Part shown: piece by piece, positions 6,284 through 14,210 of the stretch | Layout: the number at the start of each line of letters is the position of its first letter | How positions within the stretch are numbered: the first letter of the stretch is position 1 | Assembly: GCA_030018855.1 (NCBI GenBank) | Contig: JASEHG010000019.1 | Span: 1 to 17,615 of the forward strand | Length of the DNA stretch: 17,615 bases | Reading direction: 5' to 3' | Source: Candidatus Brocadiaceae bacterium | Lineage (GTDB): Bacteria; Planctomycetota; Brocadiia; Brocadiales; Bathyanammoxibiaceae | The notes under the pieces: model-generated | Seen by the model: the letters and a program-made list of their open reading frames with translations, nothing else | What the model was told of the DNA's origin: nothing | Database searches by the model: none | Position numbers and translations under genes: made by a program

Positions 6284-9200
6284 ATGGAGATTTCCAGACG
6301 CGACTTCCTAAGATATACAGGGATGGCCACAGGAGGCGCCATGGCCACGGGCCTGAAGCTCCGCTTCTTGGAGGCCCAGACGGAGATTCCTAACCCCCTT
6401 GAACACTATCCCGATAGAAACTGGGAGAAGGTCTACAGGGACCAGTATTCCTACGATAGGACCTTTACCTTCTGCTGTGTACCCAACGATACCCATAACT
6501 GCCGATTAAAGGCCTTTGTAAGAAACGGCGTTGTAACAAGGATAGAGCAGAACTACGACAACCACCTGGTGGAAGATATACATGGGAACAAATGCACCCC
6601 AATGTGGAACCCTCGTGGTTGCCTTAAGGGATATACACTGGTCAGGAGGGTATACGGCCCTTACAGGATAAAACACCCCATGGTGCGGAAGGGCTGGATG
6701 GAGTGGGCAGAAAACGGCTTCCCCGACCCCAACACCCCGGAGAACCAGGAGAAATACTTCCAGAGGGACAGGGATACCTGGGTAAGGGTCTCCTGGGACT
6801 ATGCCTTCACCCTGGTAGCCAAGGGCCTGCTCAGGGTGATGTCCACCTACGGGGGCGAGGAAGGGGCAAAACTCCTCAGGAAGCAGGGTTATCCGGAAGA
6901 GATGATTGAGGCCGTCCATGGTACAGGGGCCCGTTGCATAAAGATCCGTCCCGGTATGGGATTCTTAGGGATGACTCGTATCTACGGTTCAGTAGTGCGC
7001 TTCTGCAACATGCTTGGCCTCTACGATGGCAAAGGTGGCGCACGTAACTGGTCTAACTATACGTGGCACGGGGACCTTGGTCCAGGACATCCCATGGTCT
7101 CAGGCATCCAGACCTTTGACTCAGACCTCAATGACTTCCGCCATGCCAAGCTCATGGTCTTCAGTGGAAAGAACATGGTGGAAAACAAGATGCCCGATGC
7201 CCACTGGTGGATAGAGATAATGGAACGGGGCGGGAAGATTGTAAATATCTCTCCCGAGTACAGCCCCGCCTCCCAGAAGGCCGATTATTGGGTACCAGTA
7301 AGGCCAGGTTCTGACGTGGCACTCATGATGGGAGTGGTCCATCTACTGATAAAGAACAACTGGTACGAGGTGGACTTCGTAAAACAATACACCGACCTGC
7401 CACTGCTGGTGAGGCTGGACAACCTGAAGATTCTGCGGGCCGCAGACATTATTTCTGGCTATAAGAATAAGGAACTTGCCGGTTACAGCAAGAAGGTGCA
7501 GATTATAGACCCACAAATGAGGGAGGAGTGGGGTGACTTTGTGGTCTGGGATACCAAGAGCAACGGCCCCAAGGTGATAACCAGGGAAGACGTTGGCAAA
7601 CACTTTGCCTCTATGGGCATTGACCCCGCCCTGGAAGGGAACTTCAAGGTCAAGACTGCGGATGGCAAGGAGATAGAGGTAAAACCCTCCTTCCAGCTCT
7701 ACAAAGAACTATGCGCCGAGTACGACCCTACCACCGTCCAGGAGATAACCAGCACCCCCAAGGAGATGATAGAACAACTGGCCAAGGACTTTGCCACCAT
7801 AAAGCCAGCCATGATTCATACAGGCGAGGGGACTAACCATTACTTCCACTGCGACATAAAGGATAGGGTCAACTTCCTTATACTGGCACTCACCGGCAAC
7901 TTCGGCAAGCCAGGAGGAGGTCCCGGCCACTGGGCAGGAAATTACAAGATTGCCGTCTTCCCAGGGTCATACGTGATGATGGGCGAGGACCCCTTCCACG
8001 TAAATCTGGACCCCAATGCCAAGGTAGAGGACATCAAGGTAAAGAAGTACTTCAAACCAGAAGAAGTGTGCTACTGGAACTACCAGGACAACATCCTGAA
8101 GGTAAATGGGAAGTGTTTTACCGGCCAAACCCACATGCCTACTCCCACCAAGGTAATATGGTTTGCCAACGTGAACCTCATCAACAACGCCAAGTGGGCC
8201 TACGAGATGATTTACAACACCAACAAGAGGGTGGAGATGATAGTGGCCCAGGACTGGGAGTGGACGGGTAGCTGTGAGGTCTCAGACATCGTCTTCCCTG
8301 TCCACAGTTGGATGGAACTGACCCAGCCAGATTTTACGGCCTCCTGCTCTAACCCCTTCCTCCAGGTATGGAAGGGCGGGATAAAGCCCCTTTACGACAG
8401 CAAACAGGATAGCGAGATATATGCGGGAGTGGCTTGCAAGCTGGCGGAGCTTACCGGGGACAACCGTTACAGGGATTACTGGAAGTTTATCCTGGAAGGG
8501 AAGACAGAGGTATACATACAGCGGATGTTTGACGCCTGCATTACCACACAAGGTTATAAGGTGGACGAACTGCTGAAGCAGGACCGTGGCGCCCTACTGC
8601 TCTTCCGCACCTACCCGAGGATAACGGGCTGGGAGCAGATACAGGAATCCAAGCCTTTCTACAATAAGACCGGAAGGCTGGAGTTCTACAGGGACGAGGA
8701 CGAGTTCATTGAGTACGGAGAGAACCTCATAGTCTTCCGTGAACCAGTGGAGGCCACACCCTATCTGCCCAACGTCATAGTGGGTACCCATCCTGCCATA
8801 AGGCCCAACGACTACGGCATACCGCTGACTGCCACCAGTGCAGATGAGCGGTCCGTAAGGAACGTGAAGATGCCATGGAAAGAGGTAAAGAAGACCAAAA
8901 ACTTCCTCTGGGAGAAGGGCTATCGCTTCTACTGCCTCACCCCCAAGACCAGGCACAGGGTACACTCCTCATGGAGCAACTCGGACTGGAACCTCATCTG
9001 GGACAGCAACTACGGAGACCCCTATCGTATGGACAAGAGGACCCCGGGGGTGGGTGAGCACCAGATACATCTGAACCCGGAAGACGCAAGGGAGTTGGGC
9101 ATCAATGACGGCGACTATGTATATGCGGACGCCAACCCTGATGACAGGCCCTACGTGGGTTGGAAACCCGACGACCCCAATTACAAGGTGTCACGCCTGA

Positions 9201-9637
9201 TGCTCAGGGTTAAATACAACCCGGCTTACCCCAGAGGGGTGACCATGATGAAACATGCACCATTCATGGCCCTCTGGAAGACGGTGAAGGCACACGAGAC
9301 CAGGGCAGACGGCAGGGCCGTTACGGCTGACACAGGTTATCAGGCCAACTTCCGTTACGGCTCTCAGCAGTCGTTGACCAGGGGTTGGCTACAGCCCACC
9401 ATGATGACTGACAGCCTGGTGAGGAAGAACATCCTGGGACAAGGGATTGGCAAGGGCTTTGAGATAGACGTCCACGCACCCAACACCTGCCCCAAGGAGA
9501 CCTTGATAAGGGTATGCAAGGCCGAGGATGGAGGCATAGACGGTAGGGGGGCATGGGAGCCTGCCAGGACGGGTCTCACCCCCGCCCAGGAAAACGAGGC
9601 CATGAAGAATTACCTAGCCGGTAAGTACATCGTCTAG
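6284..9637 (+). CDS. nxrA: Nitrite oxidoreductase alpha subunit, Mo-bisMGD
   Basis: Catalytic molybdenum subunit of 1117 aa, type II DMSO reductase family, interconverting nitrite and nitrate. A Tat signal (S4-R-R-D-F-L with a hydrophobic stretch to about residue 30) indicates folded export, so the active site faces outside the cytoplasmic membrane. The N-terminal cluster motif is C65-x3-D69-x3-C73 with a final C113 in RGCLKG, so Asp takes the place of one Cys. The segment HGDLGPGHP contains D264, which aligns with the Mo-ligand Asp of NarG (YADLPPA). PDAHWW and ISPEYSPASQKADYWVPVRPGSD follow, as in NarG. GAGGGAGG precedes ATG 6284. Length and the partner NxrB fit periplasmic-type Nxr. Nitrate reduction in vivo, or a related type II enzyme such as selenate, perchlorate or ethylbenzene oxidoreductase, cannot be excluded from this subunit alone. 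Confidence 0.88.
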   Translation: MEISRRDFLRYTGMATGGAMATGLKLRFLEAQTEIPNPLEHYPDRNWEKVYRDQYSYDRTFTFCCVPNDTHNCRLKAFVRNGVVTRIEQNYDNHLVEDIHGNKCTPMWNPRGCLKGYTLVRRVYGPYRIKHPMVRKGWMEWAENGFPDPNTPENQEKYFQRDRDTWVRVSWDYAFTLVAKGLLRVMSTYGGEEGAKLLRKQGYPEEMIEAVHGTGARCIKIRPGMGFLGMTRIYGSVVRFCNMLGLYDGKGGARNWSNYTWHGDLGPGHPMVSGIQTFDSDLNDFRHAKLMVFSGKNMVENKMPDAHWWIEIMERGGKIVNISPEYSPASQKADYWVPVRPGSDVALMMGVVHLLIKNNWYEVDFVKQYTDLPLLVRLDNLKILRAADIISGYKNKELAGYSKKVQIIDPQMREEWGDFVVWDTKSNGPKVITREDVGKHFASMGIDPALEGNFKVKTADGKEIEVKPSFQLYKELCAEYDPTTVQEITSTPKEMIEQLAKDFATIKPAMIHTGEGTNHYFHCDIKDRVNFLILALTGNFGKPGGGPGHWAGNYKIAVFPGSYVMMGEDPFHVNLDPNAKVEDIKVKKYFKPEEVCYWNYQDNILKVNGKCFTGQTHMPTPTKVIWFANVNLINNAKWAYEMIYNTNKRVEMIVAQDWEWTGSCEVSDIVFPVHSWMELTQPDFTASCSNPFLQVWKGGIKPLYDSKQDSEIYAGVACKLAELTGDNRYRDYWKFILEGKTEVYIQRMFDACITTQGYKVDELLKQDRGALLLFRTYPRITGWEQIQESKPFYNKTGRLEFYRDEDEFIEYGENLIVFREPVEATPYLPNVIVGTHPAIRPNDYGIPLTATSADERSVRNVKMPWKEVKKTKNFLWEKGYRFYCLTPKTRHRVHSSWSNSDWNLIWDSNYGDPYRMDKRTPGVGEHQIHLNPEDARELGINDGDYVYADANPDDRPYVGWKPDDPNYKVSRLMLRVKYNPAYPRGVTMMKHAPFMALWKTVKAHETRADGRAVTADTGYQANFRYGSQQSLTRGWLQPTMMTDSLVRKNILGQGIGKGFEIDVHAPNTCPKETLIRVCKAEDGGIDGRGAWEPARTGLTPAQENEAMKNYLAGKYIV

Positions 9638-9648
9638 AGGCAAATATG

Positions 9649-9677
9649 GTAGGGGCGACCCGGCGGGTCGCCCCTAC
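9649..9677. repeat. 29-bp perfect palindrome between nxrA and nxrB
   Basis: Same arms as the copy at 6229-6257 (GTAGGGGCGACCCG and its complement) with central G instead of A. It begins 11 bp after the nxrA stop. Between it and nxrB lies a short direct repeat of AGGACTTAG, which leads into the AGGAGG ribosome site at 9698-9703. Confidence 0.9.
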
Positions 9678-9708
9678 TTAGGACTTAGTAGGACTTAGGA
9701 GGAATCTA

Positions 9709-10878
9709 ATGACAAAGGTTTACAATTGGCAGCTAGGGCGGGAGATGGAATACCCGTACGAGGCCGCCCGACCAAAGAGACAATTCGCTGCGGTCTTCAA
9801 TATAAACCGTTGTATAGCCTGTCAGACCTGTACTATGGCCTGTAAGAGCACCTGGACCTTCTCTAAGGGGCAGGAGTTCATGTGGTGGAACAACGTGGAG
9901 ACCAAGCCCTTCGGAGGCTTCCCGCAGTCCTGGGACTCCAAGGCCCTCCAACTCCTGGGTCCACAACCAGGTTGGGATACCAGCAGTAAGACACATGATT
10001 CTCCCCATGGAAAGTATAAAGGGGAGACCCTATTTGAGGCCGCCGGCAAGAGGATTGACGCCAGCGGACAACAGGCCCTGGGGTACGTCCCTGAGGATAA
10101 GGAATGGCGCGCCCCTAACTTCTTTGAAGATACCGCCAACCGTTCCCCTAAGACCGTTAATGGCGTACAGGAAGGGGCCATGCTCCCTGAACACCAGATA
10201 TTCTTTTTCTACCTGCAGAGGATTTGTAACCACTGCACCTACCCTGCCTGCCTGGCGGCCTGTCCCAGGAAGGCCATCTATAAGAGGCCAGAGGACGGGA
10301 TAGTCCTCATAGACCAGAGCCGTTGCCGGGGTTACAGGAAGTGCGTGGAACAGTGTCCCTATAAGAAACCTATGTTTAACGGGCAGACCAGGGTCTCTGA
10401 GAAGTGTATAGCCTGTTATCCCAGGGTGGAAGGGAAAGACCCTATGAGCGAGGGAGACCCCATGGTCACCCGTTGCATATCAGCCTGTGTGGGAAAGATA
10501 AGACTACAGGGCTGGGTGGATGACCCTGATAGTCCTGTCCATTACCTGGTGAGGAAGGAGAAGGTGGCCTTGCCCTTGTATCCCCAGTTCGGGACTGAGC
10601 CTAACGTGTATTATATACCGCCCAGGTGGGCCCCGAGGGGCTATCTCCATCAGATGTTTGGCCCTGGTGTGGAAGAGGCCATTGCCAAGTACACCAAGCC
10701 TTCCCACGAACTCCTGGCCGTACTGCAACTCTTTGGTGTAACGCAGAAGCTCATCTACTGCTACGAGGTCACTGCAGATACCATTATTGCTTACGGCAAG
10801 GAGCACAAGGAACTTATGAGGGTGCCTATTAATGAGGCCGTGCTTGTCAGGGATGAGAAGTACCTGAACGTTACTTAA
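9709..10878 (+). CDS. nxrB: Nitrite oxidoreductase beta subunit, four Fe-S clusters
   Basis: Fe-S electron-transfer subunit of 389 aa. The N-terminus KVYNWQLGREMEYPYE and the run KGQEFMWWNNVETKPFGG match, from memory, NxrB of Nitrospira and anammox bacteria, and more distantly NarH. Cluster cysteines: C35, C38, C41, C45 (CIACQTCTMACKSTW); C173, C176, C181, C185; C206, C212, C216 with Y209 where NarH has Trp and a fourth Cys would bind (the 3Fe-4S site); C233, C236, C256 and C260. There is no signal peptide, so it is probably co-exported with NxrA through the Tat route. It is shorter than the roughly 410-430 aa I recall for Nitrospira NxrB, mainly in the region before the second cysteine group and at the C-terminus. 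AGGAGG lies 5 nt before ATG 9709. This is the most specific evidence in the window for Nxr rather than another type II enzyme. Confidence 0.92.
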   Translation: MTKVYNWQLGREMEYPYEAARPKRQFAAVFNINRCIACQTCTMACKSTWTFSKGQEFMWWNNVETKPFGGFPQSWDSKALQLLGPQPGWDTSSKTHDSPHGKYKGETLFEAAGKRIDASGQQALGYVPEDKEWRAPNFFEDTANRSPKTVNGVQEGAMLPEHQIFFFYLQRICNHCTYPACLAACPRKAIYKRPEDGIVLIDQSRCRGYRKCVEQCPYKKPMFNGQTRVSEKCIACYPRVEGKDPMSEGDPMVTRCISACVGKIRLQGWVDDPDSPVHYLVRKEKVALPLYPQFGTEPNVYYIPPRWAPRGYLHQMFGPGVEEAIAKYTKPSHELLAVLQLFGVTQKLIYCYEVTADTIIAYGKEHKELMRVPINEAVLVRDEKYLNVT

Positions 10879-10898
10879 AAATACTCAAGGAGACGTTG

Positions 10899-11672
10899 AT
10901 GCAAGAAGCTGGGAAAGAGGTCGTGGTGAAAGAATCCCCTGACGAAGAGAGGGCCCAAAAGGCCCTGGCCAGGAGCAGTTTCTATGGCATCCTGTCCAGG
11001 GGCTTTGCCTATCCCACCGAAGAGATTCTGGGGGAGATAAGGACAGGCGCCACCTCCAGTGAGCTAAGGGGTTCGGCCGCCTGCCTGGGAGAGGGACTCT
11101 TGCAATCTGTAGAGGCCCTCTGTGAGGCCATGGAGAGGGAGATAGCCCCCCTCGGACTGAGGGATGTGGAGGGAGGCTACAACAGGATATTCTCCATGGG
11201 ACTCCTGTGTCCCCATCACGAGACATTTTACACCTCTGCCCACGTCTTTATGAAAAGCCAGGACCTGGCAGACATCCAGGGCTTCTACAACGCCTTCGGT
11301 TTCAACCTTGCGGAGGAGCAAAAGGAACTGGCGGACTTTATAGGGACCGAGCTGGAGTTCATGTACGTTCTCTGCTTTAAGGAATACCATGCAATAAAAA
11401 AGGGTGAGAAAGATAAAGCCGACCTCTGCCGTGAGGTCCAGGCCAAATTCGTGGAAGGACATATTGGCACATGGACAGAGGCCTTCTCTATGACCCTTTC
11501 GGTTAGTTCGCACATGGACTACTTTATAACCCTGGGTAGGTTGTTAGAGAAGTTTATGGATTTTGATTGCCAGTATCTCGGAGTGGCCCCCAAGAAGGTA
11601 TCGGCGCCGGAAGAGGGATGGAAACGAGAGACGGAGCCGCTCACTTGTGGAGGAGACGTACAAGGTAAGTAG
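10899..11672 (+). CDS. TorD/NarJ-family assembly chaperone for NxrA
   Basis: Cytoplasmic chaperone of 257 aa, expected to hold apo-NxrA, assist molybdenum cofactor and Fe-S insertion, and delay Tat export until the enzyme is folded. Family signs: the N-terminal helix with YGILSRGFAYPTEEIL, then HETFYTSAHVFMKSQDLADIQGFYNAFGF, and a following acidic helix FIGTELEFMYVL, as in the TorD/DmsD/NarJ group. No signal peptide or membrane segment is present. It starts 20 bp after nxrB. I prefer ATG 10899, 6 nt from AAGGAG at 10887-10892; the in-frame TTG at 10896 would be only 3 nt away. It corresponds to the NarJ/DdhD position in related operons. Specificity for NxrA is inferred from position. Confidence 0.85.
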   Translation: MQEAGKEVVVKESPDEERAQKALARSSFYGILSRGFAYPTEEILGEIRTGATSSELRGSAACLGEGLLQSVEALCEAMEREIAPLGLRDVEGGYNRIFSMGLLCPHHETFYTSAHVFMKSQDLADIQGFYNAFGFNLAEEQKELADFIGTELEFMYVLCFKEYHAIKKGEKDKADLCREVQAKFVEGHIGTWTEAFSMTLSVSSHMDYFITLGRLLEKFMDFDCQYLGVAPKKVSAPEEGWKRETEPLTCGGDVQGK

Positions 11673-11777
11673 CCGCAGGCTTTAGTCCGCCTTAGGCGGA
11701 CGAGAAACGTAGAGAGAAACAACGCAACCTAAAGTCACGCCTTAGGCGGATCCGCCTCTGGCGGAGTTGCGGCTACT
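11668..11777. repeat. 110-bp element with 10-bp terminal inverted repeats
   Basis: AGTAGCCGCA at 11668-11677 and TGCGGCTACT at 11768-11777 are perfect inverted repeats. Inside are a 17-bp palindrome at 11685-11701 (GTCCGCCTTAGGCGGAC), CGCCTTAGGCG at 11738-11748, GGCGGATCCGCC at 11745-11756 and TCCGCC-TCT-GGCGGA at 11751-11765. The element fills most of the gap between the chaperone and Rieske genes and overlaps the chaperone stop codon (11670-11672). It looks like a miniature non-coding repeat element; no transposase is present. Confidence 0.65.
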
Positions 11778-11803
11778 ATCATAGACACTGAAGGAGATTG
11801 TTC

Positions 11804-12364
11804 GTGGAGACGAATACGGCAAAGGTGGACGAGAAAGCTGCAGTTGTGGAAGCTGGCCCCCTTAAAAAAGAAATTGGGCTGGGGATAGGGGGCCGGCGTT
11901 CCTTTCTTTTAAAGCTAGGTTGGGCAGGTTTTGCCCTCTTCCTATCTGCATGGATAGTCTCCTTTATGAGGATGTTCTTCCCACGGTGTCTCTTTGAGCC
12001 TCCTATGACCTTTAAGGCAGGTTACCCGTGGGAGTATACGGTAGGTGTAGTAAGCACGAGGTTCCAGAAGGAGTACAGGGTATGGATAGTAAGAGAGGGC
12101 GAGGGTTTTTACGCCCTGTTTGGCCAGTGCACCCACCTGGGCTGTACGCCTGTATGGTGGGAGGGGGAGAATAAATTCAAGTGCCCCTGCCATGGGAGCG
12201 GCTTTACCAAGGAGGGGATAAACTACGAGGGTCCGGCGCCAAGACCCCTGGAAAGGGTGAAGGTAACCCTGGCGGCCGATGGGCAGTTGCTCGTAGATAA
12301 GTCCATTCGCTTCCGGCAGGAAAGGGGCGAATGGGAGAAGCCAGGGGCATTCCTTAAGGTATAA
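11804..12364 (+). CDS. Rieske [2Fe-2S] protein of a cytochrome bc/b6f-type complex
   Basis: Protein of 186 aa that takes one electron from quinol at the outer quinone site and passes it to a c-type cytochrome. A Tat-like anchor, G-R31-R32-S-F-L-L-K followed by a hydrophobic stretch to about residue 55, tethers the protein with the Fe-S domain outside. The cluster motif is complete: C109-T-H111-L-G-C114 and C127-P-C129-H130-G-S, with ligands C109, H111, C127 and H130 and the C114/C129 disulfide pair. Start: an in-frame TTG at 11798 lies 1 nt from AAGGAG (11791-11796), too close, whereas GTG at 11804 is 7 nt away, so I use GTG. It is followed after 49 bp by cytochrome b. It sits in the same unit as Nxr, suggesting the complex serves that enzyme. 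Confidence 0.92.
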   Translation: METNTAKVDEKAAVVEAGPLKKEIGLGIGGRRSFLLKLGWAGFALFLSAWIVSFMRMFFPRCLFEPPMTFKAGYPWEYTVGVVSTRFQKEYRVWIVREGEGFYALFGQCTHLGCTPVWWEGENKFKCPCHGSGFTKEGINYEGPAPRPLERVKVTLAADGQLLVDKSIRFRQERGEWEKPGAFLKV

Positions 12365-12413
12365 AGTCCTCAATACTGTATCTGCCTGAGCGTTATCCTC
12401 AAGGGAAAGACTA

Positions 12414-13190
12414 ATGTTGACAGAACAAAGAGAAAAGATAAAGGAAATTGTTACTGAATCGCAGGTATACAAGTCCATCTTCCGTAGAGGTTTTGAGGAC
12501 ACCACAAAGAACCGCGTCCTGGCCATCTTCGGCAACGTATTCCTCCATCTACATCCACCTTACGTAAAGAGACATGCGCTGAAATTCACCCATAGCTGGT
12601 GTATGGGGGGTATAACCTTCCTGCTCTTTTTAGTCCTATGTTTCACCGGGGTGTTCCTGTGTTTCTATTACCATCCCGACAAGATTAACGCCTACAGGGA
12701 CATGAAGTATTTTGAGTACGACGTCCCCTTCGGGGTGGTACTGAGGAACATGCACCGTTGGGCCGCCCACCTGATGGTCATCACCGTGTGGCTCCACATG
12801 ACCAGGGTCTTTATGACCGGGTCTTATAAACCTCCCAGGGAGTTTAACTGGGTAGTAGGGGTGTTCCTGCTGGTCTTGACCCTGCTCCTTAGTTTTACGG
12901 GCTATTTACTGACGGATGACCAGTTGGGTTTCTGGGCCGTGACGGTGGGTACCAATATGGCCAGGGCTACGCCACTACTGGGCCACGAGGGGCCTTTTGG
13001 GGAACAGTTGGGAGTTACGGCCTACAACGACATCCGCTTTGCCCTCCTCGGTGGTTCGGTGGTGGGTGGTAATGCCCTGCTCAGGGCCTATGTATGGCAC
13101 TGCGTGGCCATGCCTGTAACTGCCATCCTCTTCCTGGCCGTACACTTCTGGAGGACTAGAAAAGACGGTGGCACGGCAGGGCCGCTATAA
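12414..13190 (+). CDS. Cytochrome b, b6-type with heme c(i) cysteine
   Basis: Quinone-site membrane protein of 258 aa with four transmembrane helices, the length of cytochrome b6. Heme b ligands are H114 and H128 (14 apart) and H229 and H244 (15 apart); the 15-residue step in the second pair is the b6 pattern rather than the bc1 one. C63 in HSWCMGGITF aligns with the cysteine of plant/cyanobacterial b6 (CLGGIT) that covalently holds the extra heme c(n)/c(i), so a third heme at the inner quinone site is likely. Other b6 signs: TGSYKPPREFNWVVGV and SFTGYLL. The N-terminus has an extra stretch of about 50 residues before the first helix. AAGGGA precedes ATG 12414. Function with the flanking Rieske and subunit IV genes is well supported. 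Confidence 0.93.
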   Translation: MLTEQREKIKEIVTESQVYKSIFRRGFEDTTKNRVLAIFGNVFLHLHPPYVKRHALKFTHSWCMGGITFLLFLVLCFTGVFLCFYYHPDKINAYRDMKYFEYDVPFGVVLRNMHRWAAHLMVITVWLHMTRVFMTGSYKPPREFNWVVGVFLLVLTLLLSFTGYLLTDDQLGFWAVTVGTNMARATPLLGHEGPFGEQLGVTAYNDIRFALLGGSVVGGNALLRAYVWHCVAMPVTAILFLAVHFWRTRKDGGTAGPL

Positions 13191-13196
13191 AGATTT

Positions 13197-13228
13197 GGGT
13201 TCAAGGGTTCAAAAGTTTAAGGGTTCAA
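13197..13228 (+). repeat. Three copies of GGGTTCAA
   Basis: GGGTTCAA occurs at 13197-13204, 13205-13212 and 13221-13228, filling the short gap between cytochrome b and the subunit-IV gene. No good Shine-Dalgarno sequence is visible there apart from AAGGG within the last copy. Function unknown; it may be a dispersed simple repeat. Confidence 0.6.
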
Positions 13229-13235
13229 AAAGTCC

Positions 13236-14210
13236 ATGTGGCACAATATATTTAAGATAGCCAGTAAGCCGGATAACATCCCCATCGTGGGGATGCTCCT
13301 CCTCGTCTTCTTCTTTTGGTTCCTCTCCTTCTGGGCGGCCTTTAAAAATGACCGTATAAGAAGGGCCGCGGCCGGCAAGCCGAGACCTGAGGGTGGAAAG
13401 TCCAAAGGGGACGTGGTGGATGTAATAGATTTTATGTACCCGGAGGAAGAGCAAGGGTTGCCCAAGAAGGTCAGTTGCTGGCCCCATCTGGTGAAGCTGG
13501 AGTTTATATGTGCCATAGCCGTTATGGCACTGCTCATGTTCTGGTCTATCCCTATAGACGCACCCCTGGAGGAGCCTTCAGACTCCACCCTTACCCCCAA
13601 CCCCTCCAAGGCGCCCTGGTACTTCCTGGGATTACAAGACATGCTGGTGTACTTTGACCCATGGATTGCAGGGGTACTGCTCCCCACTTTTATTATAGTT
13701 GGGCTGATGGTCATACCTTATGTGGACGTAAACCCAAAGGGTAATGGTTACTACACCTTTGCCGAGAGGCCCTTTGCCATACTGGTATACTGGTTTGGTT
13801 TCTTTGTGCTATGGGTCTTGGAGATAGTCATTGGTACGTTCTGCCGTGGGCCGGGGTGGATGTTCTTCTGGCCGGGCCAGGAATGGGACCCCCACAGGGT
13901 AGTGGCAGAGGTGAACATTAACTGGAACGAGTTCCTGGCAAACATTAGCGGTATTACGGCCCTGAAGTCGGAGACGGCGGGGCTCCTCTTGGGGATAGTT
14001 ACAATCCTGGCCTATTTCGGGCTGGGGATGGCAGTGCCCTATCTCTGGCTCAGGAGACAGGAGTCATCCATAATATACCGGCTGGGACTCATCCGCTACT
14101 GCGTGGTGGGCTTCTTCTTCTGGACTATGATGACCCTGCCCATCAAGATAGTCCTCAGGCTCATGTTTTCTATCAAGTATATCCTGGTTACACCCTGGTT
14201 TAACATATGA
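13236..14210 (+). CDS. Subunit IV-like C-terminal cytochrome b half, extended
   Basis: Membrane subunit of 324 aa completing the outer quinone pocket of the complex. An N-terminal part (NIFKIASKPDNIPIVGMLLLVFFFWFLSFWAAF) gives one helix and a charged loop. Then comes the subunit IV core, with LTPNPSKAPWYFLGLQ: A126-P-W-Y129 stands where bc1/b6f proteins have P-E-W-Y, so the catalytic Glu is replaced by Pro. At least four more hydrophobic segments follow (about 144-164, 179-200, 245-265 and 278-310), more than the three helices of b6f subunit IV. No CxxCH or cysteine pair for a heme c is present. ATG 13236 has only a weak, distant AAGGG. The stop overlaps the next start (ATGA at 14207-14210), implying translational coupling with the octaheme cytochrome. 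Confidence 0.85.
   Translation: MWHNIFKIASKPDNIPIVGMLLLVFFFWFLSFWAAFKNDRIRRAAAGKPRPEGGKSKGDVVDVIDFMYPEEEQGLPKKVSCWPHLVKLEFICAIAVMALLMFWSIPIDAPLEEPSDSTLTPNPSKAPWYFLGLQDMLVYFDPWIAGVLLPTFIIVGLMVIPYVDVNPKGNGYYTFAERPFAILVYWFGFFVLWVLEIVIGTFCRGPGWMFFWPGQEWDPHRVVAEVNINWNEFLANISGITALKSETAGLLLGIVTILAYFGLGMAVPYLWLRRQESSIIYRLGLIRYCVVGFFFWTMMTLPIKIVLRLMFSIKYILVTPWFNI

Noticed and set aside
6506..6919. Long minus-strand open frame inside nxrA, and similar frames inside other genes
   Set aside because: They are antisense shadows of strongly motif-supported genes and carry no motifs of their own.
6284..10878. Assignment as ethylbenzene dehydrogenase, selenate/perchlorate reductase or classical NarGH
   Set aside because: The gamma domain and Tat-exported alpha subunit are shared with those enzymes, but the NxrB-specific stretches (VYNWQLGR, KGQEFMWWNNVETKP, RICNHCTYPACLAACPRKAIYK) and the lack of a NarI-type membrane subunit favour Nxr. 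The reaction direction is left open.
13197..13228. CRISPR-like array from the repeated GGGTTCAA units
   Set aside because: Units are only 8 nt with no spacers of uniform length and no cas genes; it is a simple short direct repeat.
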